Positions 24,050 to 35,472 of a stretch of DNA of 64,000 nucleotides are shown here, in pieces; the stretch's first letter is position 1, and each line of letters opens with the position of its first letter. The DNA is from Terfezia claveryi (Eukaryota; Ascomycota; Pezizomycetes; Pezizales; Pezizaceae). The position numbers were made by a program, and so were the translations under genes. Under the pieces are notes generated by a model, which saw only the letters and a program-made list of their open reading frames with translations, was not told where the DNA came from and did no database searches. Where the stretch lies: assembly GCA_015179025.1 (NCBI GenBank), contig WHUX01000178.1, positions 1 through 64,000 of the forward strand, in the 5' to 3' direction.

Positions 24050-25081
24050 ACCGTATGGGGTGCGAAATGCCGGACAAGGTAAAAGCCCATTATTGGTTGC
24101 TGCATAAATCCACCTTCTTCCTTTCTTTCTCGAAGTTATAAGACTCAATTGGCAGCCAGCGTCCCCTCATGTTTAGGTGACCCCCAACGGCTACCTTCCT
24201 GTCCGAAAAAAACACAACGGAGCTGATGGCTTTCCCAAGTCTCCGGTTTCCTCCCAGGAGCCAATGTGCCCAATAATCCCTCGCACTCCTGTATCCTGTA
24301 TAATCTCTGCCATGAGTCTCTTGCAGGGGACCCATGAATCACAACCCGTTTGATGTATTGTCGCTAGGTGATGTGGTTGGTGGGAGTGTTTTAGCTGGCC
24401 TGGATTCTTGCCAGTCTTTGCCGCTGAACGTGGTGCAGCCTGTTCTTTTGTAGTTGGAGGTGCCACTACCTACCGGGGCCTCGTCCTCATCCTCGTATCT
24501 AGAGAGGTCTTCATATATATTGGACCTGTCTGCCATCATACCTCAGTATCTCTTACCCCCTTTTTCTCAATCTCCGCCTCTATCTGTACTGCCACTTCCA
24601 CCTGTGCCTTCCCTATCCTATCTCCCTCGTGACATGGTATGACTGGGTTGCGACTGATACCGTCTCAACCGGTAGTGCCTTACCCTTTGAGTGCCATTTC
24701 TTCCCCTCTGAACCAGCATTTTCCTTGACCTCTACCCTGCCTCTTTCTCTGCCCATTCCTTCCAGTTTCTCTCATATATCTGTAGTTGGTTTCCTACAAA
24801 CTCCTCTCGCTCAACCCACTTCTCCTTCTCTAGCCTAAACTGCGCAACCTCTTCCTTATCTCCTCCCTCAGATTCGCAGACTCCCTCCATGCCTTATTCA
24901 ACCTTTCTACTGTTGATGCTTGTGTCTCCTTAGTTTTCACAAGTTCTTTCTCGGCATCTCCCCTTCAAGTCGAGATGTTAAGATCTTAACTTGGTCCGTA
25001 AGAATTCCACTCTTCCTCTCTAACTCGGTTTCCCTATCTTGTGCATTATCCAGTTCGGTGAGATACCGGCCTCAAAGTCTT
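24050..25081 (-). pseudogene. LINE ORF1-like remnant (copy 2, inverted relative to copy 1)
   Basis: Minus-strand text includes TELDNAQDRETELERKSGIL and NKAWRESANLREEI-like coiled-coil pieces. After these come MADRSNIYEDLSRYEDEDEA (about 24,480-24,540), then LQETHGRDYTGYRSARDYWA, VVFFSDRKVAVGGHLNMRG and WLPIESYNFEKERKKVDLCS. It parallels copy 1 at 21.7-22.5 kb. It is the more complete C-terminus, but frameshifts and stops remain. Confidence 0.4.
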
Positions 25082-25420
25082 TCAGTAGCTGCGAAGATCT
25101 TTTCATAGGTTGCGACAATCAGTTTAGCAGCCTATGATAGCCTTCGCTTGTAAATGTGTTATTCGGAACTTAAAGGTAGAGATTCCTTCTCCTCCTCCCC
25201 CGCTCATTATCTGCACATTCCTATACTACATCTACAATCAGCACAATGAGAAAAATTTCCATGTCGGCTGCTCATACTCCAGATGATTTTAGAGCGAGTT
25301 TTAGTGGAAGAGGGTATAGAAGAGGAAATTGACGTCAAAGGCGAAGATGATGATGATTGATAATAACTAAGTAGCTAGCTAGGTGCTCGATATCCAAAAG
25401 TCTCGTGCCCTGGCCTAGCC
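25082..25420 (+). mobile_element. Right-end fragment of a hAT element
   Basis: Closely similar to 45,150-45,569: shared TTTCAGTAGCTGC, GCAGCCTA, and the tail coding ILERVLVEEGIEEEID-like sequence ending in a GATGATGATGATTGA run, then a terminus ending CCCTGGCCTA. The left end is missing because the LINE ORF1-like remnant abuts it. The acidic tail may be the C-terminus of a hAT transposase. Confidence 0.55.
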
Positions 25421-25909
25421 CGGTCCACTGTCTTCCATTCTCCACGGTTCGTAGAATTGAACCTTTTCTTCTTCTCCTCCCTACCCCATCCATTTATCTC
25501 TGCCTCATCATCTGTGTCAAGAAAAACCTGTAGGATTTCTTTTCTTCACCCAGATCTAAAAGACTCCTTCTCTCAGTTGGAACTTGCTTGCTCCCCCTCC
25601 CCTCCAATCTCTTCTGGAAGATCGTAGGTAATATAGCACTGGGTGTAGGGCCTGGTGTTTGTAGTTGCGCAAGATTCGGGCTTTTGTACCTCAGTCTGTT
25701 GTCTAGGCTAGGAACCGCCAAAGGTTTGACACCCCTCCCTTTTCCCTTGCAGTCTTATGGCATCCCAGTAAAGTCCCTGAAGAAATTTGACTTTCCACTC
25801 CGAAGGTGACTCTAGAGCCTCTAATTTGCTGTTGACTCAGTTGCAACGGTGGAAAACTCGCCCCGCGTCGTAGCAATACTCGACCCTCTGGGGGATTGCG
25901 TAGGCCACT
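25421..25909. other. No confident gene
   Basis: A minus-strand open segment (about 25,494-25,750) reads PNLAQLQTPGPTPSAILPTI and similar, low-complexity text. It may be the N-terminal part of the LINE ORF1 whose remnants lie nearby; I cannot support a function. Confidence 0.25.
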
Positions 25910-26470
25910 TCAAATGAGCCCGAAAAATAGATATTCGTGCTCTGCTAGTTCCGCTCTGTCAATCACTGTTTTGTCCAACGGCGGAAACCATCTGGTTGTT
26001 GAGATCGACCAAGTGGGCTCGTCCTGCACGGTGTTGTCGGCGTGGATGCCGCAGGATCCCTTTTGCGAGGACTGACTGGGGCCCATGTCTAGCAGATAAC
26101 CGAGCAGAAACCAAAGCAAACAAAAGGAAATTAAGTCCAATACCAAAGGCCCCTCCTGCCGCCAAATGTCTATACAGGCAGCTGAGAAAGCCTTCCACCA
26201 CATCCCAGTCATCCCCATCCTCCTCTTTGATCCATATCGGACGGTCTAGGTCCTCCAATCCCTTAATGCTGCTGAGGGTGGCTCTCTGATCGTTAAAGTC
26301 GAGACAGTCGAAGATAATATATCGACTGTTCTGGGTGGAGACCAACACTGCTGGCAGGCACTAGACTCGGTCTTGCCGATCTTATGAAGCCAGTGTTTCT
26401 GTGGTCCTTTCTCGGTACTCTGCCTGTACATGCCGAGAATGCGTGTCGATTCCACTATGGTCTGCGGATA
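25910..26470 (-). pseudogene. 3' end of a Tad1-like LINE ORF2 (C-terminal knuckle)
   Basis: Minus-strand text contains GPQKHWLHKIGKTESSACQQ, then DLDRPIWIKEEDGDDWDVVE, matching the C-terminus of the LINEs at 29.7-29.9, 58.2-58.4 and 59.4-59.7 kb. It is followed by the LINE-A style GGGCCCCAGTCAG 3' UTR. The RNase H and reverse transcriptase parts are absent. Confidence 0.65.
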
Positions 26471-26671
26471 CCAAAGCCTTTAGCAGTGTTGGAATGACAA
26501 GGTTATGGGTAGCAACACTAGCAACGGTGGATAGATGAATGCGGAATGAAGGACCACTTCACCTGAGATATGTCCGTAAGATGTGTGTGTAAGTGTGTGT
26601 GGGACTGTACGTGAGTACCTCGTACGGTATGTGCAAGTAATGTATGCGAATGTGTGGGTACATAGGTATAT

Positions 26672-26768
26672 GCTTTTTTTTTTTTTTTTACTTGTTACTC
26701 TTATTCGATCCCAGTAAGGGGACCATGAAGAGCCACTCAGAAACCCGGGTGTATTCAAACTGCCAGGT
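26672..26768 (-). mobile_element. LINE-A tail truncated by a LINE-B insertion
   Basis: Poly-T, then ACTTGTTACTCTTATTCGAT, CCCAGTAAGGGGACCATG, and GGGTGTATTCAAACTGCCAG. It stops exactly where the LINE-B poly-T begins at about 26,769. Confidence 0.6.
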
Positions 26769-27810
26769 CTTTTTTTTTTTGAAGTCTATACGTCAATGGA
26801 GCCTAAGGCTATGAGACGGCCCCATTCCGCCCCTTTGAAGGTTTGGTTTCTCACGGGACAACGAGTTGCTTAAACGCCCTGCCTCCCGACCCTGAGAAAA
26901 GTCAAAACAGAAAGTACCCCTTCCTCCGCCGCCACGCTCTTAACAGCCCATCCCCTGATGATCAAAAGCCTCCGCCGCCACGCCCCTACCAGCTCTTCCC
27001 CAGTAAACTGCTCCCTCCCCTCCCCTCAGGTAAGATCTAGGTTGGAGAAAAACATCTCCAATAGGTCTACCGTGTCTTCCTTCCCCCCGTCTTTCACCTT
27101 GTTGAACCACATCTTCCGATCATCTATATCCTCCCAATTCCCCCATCTCCGTCCTATTTCTTCTCCACGCAGACAGACTAGCGCTACGTGGCTGCCTGTC
27201 TCGACATGTCTTCCACACATTCGGCAAGTCGGCCACGGAGTCGTCTAGTAAGTACCACTCTCTAGGACTGAAGGTTGCCCTTCCCCGTCCGGCAGTGAAC
27301 GTAGTTGATCCGTGCCTTCCTGCCCCACTGATCACTCTCCCACCCCCTGTTCCCGCTACCTTCCTCTCTTTTTCTCTCATCCTCTTGCATTCCTGCTGGA
27401 GACACCCCTCTGTGATTTGGGTCTGGGTATCGGAGTCTTGCGATGGTGGTCCGGTCACATTGGTAATGCCTGTGTCCATGCGCACAAGTCGAGATCCTCT
27501 CGGCCCTTGATGTGGGATGTTGTTGTTTCCCTTGCGTGCTCGTGCTGTGCCATGCTTGTGTTGTTCTTCACATGAATAACTAGCACATATTATAAGGAAT
27601 CACGACTCGAACGAGATTCCTATATCTGCGCTCCTTGGAAGTGCACCATAGCCATAGCTCCGTAACAGCCTTGCCTGGCCTTAGTTGGCTGCGTTGCCAG
27701 AGTGTTGGAGCGGCCCTCCGGTCTTGGCTGTCCATGCGCCTCTGTGTTCTGGCCCTGGGCCTGATCTTTCCTAGGGTCTGATGGCTCATACAGGATTATG
27801 GGGTTCAGCA
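26769..27810 (-). pseudogene. Decayed LINE-B 3' region (RNase H/knuckle end)
   Basis: A poly-T leader and the LINE-B 3' UTR (GTCTATACGTCAATGGAGCC, GAGACGGCCCC) are followed on the minus strand by CGRHVETGSHVALVC, a Cys/His knuckle like those closing fungal LINE ORF2 proteins, then RRWGNWEDIDDRKMW. The upstream text is broken in several frames. The remnant is 5'-truncated near 27,800. Confidence 0.5.
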
Positions 27811-28198
27811 ATCTTGGGAGTTGGTGTGCACAATTATGGTACAGATTACCCGCAGCATAGGGATTTGCATTCTAATATACCTTCATCGCAATATGTGAGT
27901 ATCATTGGTGAACGGGGTAGTGTTGCACGATTCACCAATATATCGGTGTACCGGTCGGTCTCACAAGTGGATCGGTCGACGGAACCACCATCAGCCGCCC
28001 CATTGTCAGTGGTGCATCAGTCAAAACATATATACATACTTTTATGGACGCACATCTAAAGACATATGAGTTTGTATGAAACGCCATACATGTTGTGGGG
28101 CACGCTGTATATATGCGAGCTTTAGCATAGCATAGATAGGACGAACAAGCTTCTACCTCACCCTAAACAGGGTACCGTCGCACGCCTCACTTGAATGT
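27811..28198. other. No recognisable gene
   Basis: Non-coding sequence between the LINE-B fossil and the LINE-A copy; nothing assignable is seen. Confidence 0.3.
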
Positions 28199-30243
28199 TT
28201 GGGTGGCTGGATTGTGGCACCCCATTGCCCCACCCCATGTGCTGCCAGTGCAATTCACCAACTCTCCAGTTGCTACAACTACAATGACCGAACAGAGGGA
28301 AGCGAGCCACCGCTCATCAACCCCCTCATCATAAGCAACCTCAGCGCCAGGGGCCATAACCAGCTAGTTCGAAAGGTTGATACAGCACTCCAAGAGGCAG
28401 CACAGGAGGAAGAGCTCCAATGGGATACGGGTAAGGAGTCTAGATTGGACTTCCACAGCAAGGGTAAAATCAAGTACTCCAAAACCTTAGGAATCACTAT
28501 CGCCAGCAATCTCTCATGGAAAGCGCATATAAAAGAGCGCACACTGAAAGCAGCGAAGATACTCAGGGTCCTAACCGGTCTGGGAAACCAAAATGGCGGC
28601 ATGAGTCCTATGGCGCTTAGAACCCTCTACACCGGCTGCATACGCAGCATCTTCACCTGGGGAGCGGAGCTATTCAACGGCTCCCCCCGGCTCCTAGAAC
28701 CCATGCACCGCTTAGAGTATCAAGCTCTACGGAAGATCACAGGAGGATATCATGGTAGCAACCACCAGACGCTAGGTCTCATCGCCAACATAGAACCTTT
28801 AGAGGATAAGCTAAAGGACATGCAACGATCGTGGGCAGCAAGAGCCGTGAGAACAGTTGACAAGGAAGTCATGCTCTACCTGAAAAATGACACCTCATAC
28901 CAATAGTGCAACGACCTACACCAAGCAAGAACAGCTATCTCAGAGGCCTTTTTCTTGAACAGAGCGAACCCAGGAGAATTATCTTGGGGGGATAGAGACG
29001 ATACAGCACGCTTCCCAATCCTTTATGAAGAAATCCTCGATCCAAAGTCCGAGAGTTCCAAAGTCCTAGGAATATGGGCGGCAAAGATAGGAACAATCCT
29101 GGAAAAGGGTGGCGCGTATGCTACACGGATGGCACAGGACGCACCAATGAGATGGCCAGTGGAGTTCATAGCGAGGACCGAACAGGAGGCCAACCGGGGG
29201 ACTACGGAGGTTTCTTAGGAGACCAGGCTACCGTAGCGGATGGCGAACTTTATGCGATGTTACTGGCACTACGAAAAGAGGATTCGGACATGCTCGCTAT
29301 CCTGTCAGACTCCCAGGCAGCAGTCCAGACCGTCCGAAACCTGAGTCCAGGCTCACCTGCGAGGTCAGGCATAGAAAAAGAGATCAAAGCACTGTTAACC
29401 AGTAACAAGCACAGGGACCTCAGACTGTCATGGATCAGAGGACACTTGGGCATCCAAGGCAACGAGAAAGCGGACCGAACAGCCGGTTTCGAATCTCACC
29501 TAGGCGTCCTGACAGGCACTCCTCAAATAGCAACAGAAGGAGGACTACGAGCGGCCTCCAAAGCAATACGGAAAGCGGTGAGAACGGGGGCGGGATACGG
29601 AATGAGGAGAGTAGAGTGGGACCGGCATGCTCTATCAGCCTATACCTGGCTGCGCACGAATAGAGGCCCTCAGAAGAGCTGGCTCCACCACATTGGCAAA
29701 GCGGAGTCCTCAGAGTGCATTTGCGGCCACCCTTCGGAGACAGGAGAACACGTCACATTCGCCTGTCCACGCTTCGGTCGCATCAGAAGAGCGCTCTTGG
29801 GAGAAAGGAGCAGCTGGGAGGAGCTGGACAAGCCGGAATGGAGAAAGGAAGGAGAGGAGATCTACGAGGCTACCGAGGCCTTTTTCAAGATCTTATACCA
29901 TGAGCTTACCTAGTAGTCACAATTTCTTCAAAATGATCAGTCTCACTTGCTTAATACGGTTCAGTTTAGTTCAAGTTCGTTTATTCACGAGTCTCTTTTG
30001 CATTCAGTTCTTATTTCAGGTCGGGGCTCAGTCAGGCCCCCGAGTCATCGTTCGCCGTTAATGACAGCACTGGGCCCCATCTCATCGGTTTCAGTTCAGC
30101 TTATATTTTGTATTTAGCGCGCGTGGGTCTGGCAGATTAACTTGCCTTACCCTTGAATCCACCCGGACTTCCGGGTGGCTCCTCATGGCCCCCTCAACGG
30201 GGCCGCATAGGTAGTAATGAGTTTTTAAAAAAAAAAAAAAAAA
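28199..30243 (+). mobile_element. 5'-truncated Tad1-like LINE (LINE-A copy 1)
   Basis: It starts after the reverse transcriptase catalytic core, in the thumb/connection region: KTLGITIASNLSWKAHIKER, GGMSPMALRTLYTGCIRS, FTWGAELFNG, ALRKITGGYHGSNHQTLGL. A TAG at about 28,904 and a frameshift near 29,100 break it. RNase H follows with CYTDGTG, DGELYAMLLAL, ILSDSQAAV and WIRGHLGIQGNEKAD, so all four acidic residues are visible. The end is HHIGKAESSECICGHPSETG and EHVTFACPRFGR, a Cys/His knuckle, closing at 29,913. The 3' UTR and poly-A run to 30,243. It is non-autonomous. Confidence 0.85.
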
Positions 30244-30786
30244 ATCGCACGGACAAATAAACAATTCCAAAATACGATCGAAATTCACCAGCAAAAAGCC
30301 AATAATAATAAAAAAACACTGAATGCAACAGGCAAAAGATAAAATAAAATAAAATAATAACCCAAATTATATGCGATGAGAAACAAAATAAAAATAAAAA
30401 AAAAACCAGCTTGATAATTGAGCTTCTGCTTATAGCCTTCGCACCGTAGAGAGAGTAAGAGAGTAATGACTGATGAATTATTCCAATTTGACCACCGTTG
30501 CTTTGGACCCTTACCCTGGAGGGTTGAACACATTCGCAAACCGGAGGCGATTCTGGTTGGACTGCACCCGTGTAAGGAACGCAGTACGGAGGTACGGCGG
30601 GTTCGCACTGCACCATCAGCTTCCACTTTGTAATATACTCCTATTCTTTCTACATGTGTATGTACATATCTTATTTTCCCTCCCCGCATATGTGCATTTG
30701 GAAATAGGCATGAGCTTGCTAATGGAAGAAAGGAAAAGTAGAATAAAGAGGACAAGACGAACAAGACTTCCATAGTGGCGAGTTAG

Positions 30787-31652
30787 GGGTAAACACGGGT
30801 GTGGTGGATATGCAAAGATCAAGCGGCCATATGGCTAGGTGGTTGCACGTAAATCTGGGGAATGGGCTAATATTGCAAATATGGCGGGTTGAATGCCCAG
30901 CTGGGAAGAGGCGGATATACTCAGCTGGGAAAGGAGCGAATATGTGCAGCTGGGGAAGGGGCGAAGATTGGAGTTGGCGAGTTCAGGGTAATTGCGGGTG
31001 TAGTGCATATGGAAAAATAAAGCGACTAGGTGGCTAAGAGGTTGCACGTCAATCTGGGAACGGGCTAATATTGTATATATGGTAGGCTGAATATCCAGCT
31101 GGGATAGGGGCGAATATATCCACCTGGGGAAGGGGCTAATATGTCCAGCTGCAGAATGGGCGGATATAGCCCAGCAGGGGAAGGAGCGCATATATCCAGC
31201 TAGGGAAGGGGCGAATATATCTTGCTGAGGAAGGGTCCGAATAGATTCAGGCGCGGAAGGGGCGAATATATCCAGCTGCAGAAGGGGCGAATATATCCAG
31301 CTGCGGAAGGGGTGATTATATCCAGCTGCGGAAGGGGCGAATAGATTCAGGCGGGAAAGGGGCTAATATATCCAGCTGCAGAAGGGGCGAATATATCCAG
31401 CTGGGATAGGGGCGAATATATCCAGCTGCGGAAGAGGCGAATATATCCTGCTGCGGAAGATGCAAAGATTGGAGTTGGCGAGTTCAGGGTAACCGCGGCT
31501 GTAGTGCATATGGAAAAAATAAAGCGACCAGGTAGCTAAGAGGTTGCACGTCAAGCTGGGGAACGGGGCTAATATTGTATATGGTGGGCTGAATATCCAG
31601 CTAGGGAAGGGGCGAATATATCTTGCTGAGGAAGGGCCAGCTGCGGAGGAGC
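30787..31652. repeat. Minisatellite element, 24-26 bp unit (copy 1)
   Basis: Tandem GGAAGGGGCGAATATATCCA plus GCTGC units, intermixed with a larger module (GGAGTTGGCGAGTTCAGGGT to GGTTGCACGTCAA) that occurs at 30,970, 31,460 and again at 34,741. Some units change GCTGCGG to GCTGGGA. No coding potential is claimed. Confidence 0.8.
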
Positions 31653-31715
31653 GAATATACAGCTAGATGGCAATGGATTTGGCACCCCGCATAAAAGGGG
31701 CGGGTATGCACGCGA
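31653..31715. repeat. Terminal repeat of the minisatellite element (right end)
   Basis: The block ATACAGCTAGATGGCAATGG, followed by ATTTGG and CCCCGCATAAAAGG, is the reverse complement of 34,644-34,692 apart from a few changes. It probably forms one terminal inverted repeat of the element that carries the minisatellite. Confidence 0.5.
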
Positions 31716-31904
31716 TTTAATGCATCTAACGCGGCTAGCATGTTTGTGGGCGAATATCTTACCCCCCCCCCCCCCTTAACCAGCACCCAAATACTTAGAT
31801 ATATCATCTACCGGTAGTATACCAGCAGACATCTTCATGAACTTTAGAGTAAAAGCCTCTGATTCCTCCCACATATCATGTCAGAACTTAATCTATCTCC
31901 AGTT

Positions 31905-33075
31905 CAACTTAATACGCTTTTAGCAGAACCAGACGAGCATGTCTGTCACACTCGCTACCCCGAAAAAAGCGGTTAACTGATTTTCGAAAAAGGCAAGAAA
32001 TTACGCTTCTCTACCTATGAGCAAGGCTGTGGATATGGACAAATTGCCAGCTATATCGGTCGACCTACCTAAGTCAACTATCCAGGATTTTTATTCAACG
32101 CTATATACGGTAGAACGTGGAAACCCATGCAAATAAGCCACATCCAGGTCGACAAAAGAAGATCTCAAAAGCTACTTATCCGAGGATGCAGTTCTACCGT
32201 AGCTCTTATTGAAGGGGGATCCGGGATGCTTCAATATCTAAGCTGAAGCTTATTATAGACAATATACCCGAGTTACGTTACAAGATATTCATCCACGAAT
32301 TAACTATCGATCGTATGCTTTCGAGGTAAAGGGATTCGAAAGTGGATAGCAAGAAAAGCGACTAAAGCTACTACATACCACGCCCATGCTAGTGCAAGAT
32401 TAGCATGGGGTCTGGAACGGAAGGATTGGAGTATAGAGCAATGGGAAAAAATATGTTTGGTCTGATGAGTGCTGAGTGCTCAGTACAGCGTGGTAAAGGA
32501 AGGGGGGGGGGCAAAGTGGGTTTGGAGGAAAAAGGGAGAGGATAGTTATGAAGTGCAGGCAGTAGATCCATGCAGGTATCTATATTGCTCCTTTCTTAAC
32601 TTTTATAATTATTATTAGATCGAATATTATATATATAGGACGGCTCATGATATCTCCCTCATGGTATGGGGATGTTTTTTTTTTTGATCAACAAGAGGAT
32701 ATTTATGGCCACTACTTGAAGGGCATAATAATGCTATTCGATATGTTGAGATTTTAATTTTAACACATGTTCTTCCCACCTGATGTTCGTTTGGAAATGC
32801 GTGAGTTGATGGATAGGTATTGATGATCCAGTATTTACGCAAGAAAAACTCATCAATCCACACCTCCAAGCTTGCACGCGCATGGTTCAAAGATACTTAG
32901 TGACTGAGTTGTTGCTAAACATCCTGCATACTCTCCTGACCTTAATCCAATCGAACATGTTTGGGCATACCGGTATATGAAACGCCAACTTCACCGAAAG
33001 TATCCGGATGCCAGGAAGTCCAGAGGTAGTTAAGGAAGCATTAGCAGTTTGGAATAGTATTCCTTGAGTCACTTT
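31905..33075 (+). pseudogene. Tc1/mariner-like transposase fossil
   Basis: Plus-strand text in changing frames includes HAHARLAWGLERKDWSIEQW, then SDE.SAECSVQRGKG (first-Asp region), and near the end SPDLNPIEHVWAYLKRQ-like sequence (about 32,935-33,000) followed by RKYPDARKS and AVWNSIP. These are hallmarks of the Tc1/mariner DDE domain. Many stops, a homopolymer G run at about 32,500 and an apparent gap before the second Asp show it is dead. Confidence 0.65.
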
Positions 33076-33299
33076 TTGATAGTCTTTATACTTCTACGGT
33101 ATGTCTCGTCGTGTAGCAGCTGTTATTTAAGGCAGGAGGTTGGTATAACTACTAAGTATTAGATTCCTTGTTATTGATTATATTTATATAGATAATAGAT
33201 ATAAATAACAAGTATTTTAGGCTAAAGTTTGCTGCTGCCGCTGCCTATATGGTACAGTATGTAGGTTGGTTTAGTAACTAAGGAATGAGGGAGTGAGGT

Positions 33300-33785
33300 A
33301 CTTACTTTTATAGCCAGCCCTCCCCGCCAGCAGCCCTCATACAAAAGAAAAACACATACAAAAGAAAACAACCCTCCCCCCACCCCCCCCACCGCCAGCC
33401 CTCCACCGCCAGCCCAACCCGCCAGCCCTCCCCTCCCCTCCCGCAACCCCTCCCCCCCTCCCCCCCCACCGCTAGCCTCCACCGCCAGCCAGCTCTCCCG
33501 CCAGCTCTTCCACCAGCTCTTCCGCCAGCTCTTCTGCCTGCTCTCCCGCTCGCCGCCTGCCAGCTCTCCCGCCAGCTCTTCCACCAGCTCTTCCGCCAAC
33601 TCTTCTGCCAGCTCTCCCGCTCGCCGCCAGCCAGCTCTCCCGCCAGCTCTTCCACTAGCTCTCCCGCCAGCTCTCCCGCCAGCTCTCCCGCCAGCTCTTG
33701 CGCCAGCTCTTCCGCCAGCTCTTCTGCCAGCTCTTCCGCCAGCTCTTCCGCCAGCTCTTCTGCCAGCTCTCCCTCCCGCGACCTG
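33300..33785. repeat. C-rich block and CGCCAGCTCTTC minisatellite
   Basis: 33,370-33,470 is strongly C-rich (runs such as CCCTCCCCTCCC and CCCCCCCACC), so the opposite strand could form G-quadruplexes. From 33,480 a 12-bp CGCCAGCTCTYC array runs to about 33,785, with three larger higher-order units. Open frames of Gly/Arg/Ala or Glu/Leu/Ala repeats here are by-products of the 12-bp period. Confidence 0.85.
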
Positions 33786-34582
33786 TCTTCGCAAGCAAAT
33801 GGCTTGAATAAGCTAGGCCATTTAGTGTGGTTACCTCCCATTATACTCTACCACTGAGATTGAGAATTAAACTCCTCCCACGAACACCGGTACTCCGAAT
33901 CAGGTATTGTGGAAATCTCCATACCAGACAAATCAAAGTGGTCCATAGACCCCAGATCAGAGTCGACCCAACTATCAGCCCACCTAACTTTTTTCTGAAT
34001 TGGCTGACTCAGATAGACCAGTTGTGGTGCTTGCCTTGCGGCTGGAAAATGCACCAATTGGTCATCGCAATATTGTGAGACCCATTCCTTAATTCTCACA
34101 CTCAGACCTTCACAACTCGGATTTACTTGTTCCCAACGAAATTGATGATCTAGTTCTGCTAGAAGTTGACAATCTACTGATCTCTGTATTAGATCAACTC
34201 GGATAGGGGTAGTGGTGGTAGTGGGGGTAGTGGTGGTAGTGGGGGTAGTGGTGGTAGTGGGGGTAGTGGTGGTAGTGGTGGTAGTAGTATTAGTAGTGGT
34301 AGTGGTGGTAGTGGTGGTAGTGGTGAGATTGGTGGGATTGGTGCGGGTCGTGGTGGTACTAACCACGTGAGTAGTCAATAAGGCAAGAAGAATAATGATA
34401 TACCTAGAAGTACATGTTGATGTGAGAGATATTCCGTAATATGATATTGCGGTATTGTGCAATAGAGGATGTTGTAGTATAGAGGATGTTGTACATAGGG
34501 GTAGTATTGTTGACGCGTAAATGCAACCAGACTGTTGGTGTTGTTACTGCCTCTGGCTAGTTGCTGCCTCTATCACTAAACA

Positions 34583-34648
34583 TTAGCGCTAAACCTATAA
34601 TATGCGCGCTAAACCTATAACATGCGCGCTAAACCTATGATATGCGCG
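34583..34648. repeat. Three 21-bp direct repeats
   Basis: Three successive copies of GCGCGCTAAACCTATRAYAT, next to the left terminus of the second minisatellite element. Confidence 0.8.
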
Positions 34649-34975
34649 CTCTTATGCAGGGGGGTTACCAAATTCATTGCCACCTAGCTGTATCTTGCTG
34701 CGAAAGAGGCGAATATATCCTGCTGTGGAAGAGGCAAAGATTGGAGTTGGCGAGTTTAGGGTAAACGCGGGTGTAGTGCATATGGAAAAATAAAGCGACC
34801 AGGTGGCTAAGACGTTGCACGTCAAGCTGGGGATACGGGCTAATATTGTATATGGTGGACTGAATATCCAGCTAGGGAAGGGGCGAATAGATTCAGGCGG
34901 GGAAGGGGCTAATATATCCAGCTGCGGAAGGGGCGAATATATCCAGCTGCAGAAGGGGCGAATATACTGAGGTAC
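34644..34975. repeat. Minisatellite element (copy 2) with its left terminal repeat
   Basis: It opens with the inverted form of the 31,653 terminal block (GGGGTTACCAAATTCATTGC, CACCTAGCTGTAT). It then carries the same module and 24-26 bp units as 30.8-31.65 kb. The right terminus is not seen. Copy 1 has only the right terminus and copy 2 only the left. Confidence 0.6.
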
Positions 34976-35114
34976 GACGATGTAGTCCCCTGATTTGGCA
35001 ACGATCACTACTCGGGCAAAGATGATAGCTAGTCGTATTTAATGGCTCATATAAGGTTGCCATTTCATAGAAAATTTCAAAAAGACACTTATGTCTGTCA
35101 AAAGGCAAAATGAG

Positions 35115-35213
35115 TTGCCCCAGTTCACTATACTCCGAGCGCCATCACACTACTTCTTAGGTCGCCCTCGTTGTAGACTTGTGGTTTGGTAGAGATATAG
35201 TGAACTGGAGCAT
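35115..35213. mobile_element. Small inverted-repeat element (about 100 bp)
   Basis: CCCAGTTCACTATA near 35,117 is mirrored by TATAGTGAACTGG at about 35,198-35,211. The size and structure suit a MITE; no unambiguous target duplication was found. Confidence 0.4.
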
Positions 35214-35279
35214 TAAGGAATGGATACCCGACAACCCTGCTCCCTCGTCCTTCCAATGATATTAAGGCAATTAACTACT

Positions 35280-35362
35280 TGCCTCCACTGGAATTCGAAC
35301 GTGGGCCCTCAATAAGTAAACATAACCGTAAAGTAAAGAACTTACCACTGCGCTATGCCTAC
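35280..35362 (-). ncRNA. tRNA-like (Pol III promoter-bearing) sequence, probably a SINE head or pseudo-tRNA
   Basis: On the minus strand, TAGCGCAGTGG fits the A-box consensus and GTTCGAATTCC fits the B-box with one extra T, at tRNA-like spacing. I could not pair a convincing acceptor or T stem, so a functional tRNA is unlikely. A tRNA-derived SINE head or a decayed tRNA is the best reading. Confidence 0.35.
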
Positions 35363-35472
35363 TGTCAGTTTCAAACACCATAGTGCTACATTCCACTAAA
35401 CTCTTGACTATTACATTTGATGAGGTAACGTAACCAGTTGATGAACTAAAGCTTATTTAGAGATACTATATA

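Noticed and set aside
33222..33841. Gly/Arg/Ala and Glu/Leu/Ala repeat ORFs
   Set aside because: Products of the 12-bp CGCCAGCTCTTC array; no non-repeat domain.
33848..34462. Minus-strand 204-codon ORF with a hydrophobic start and a Thr-rich tract, resembling a secreted protein
   Set aside because: Its first codon is TTG and no ATG precedes the hydrophobic segment; the Thr tract comes from a GGTAGTGGT microsatellite. A spliced upstream exon cannot be excluded.
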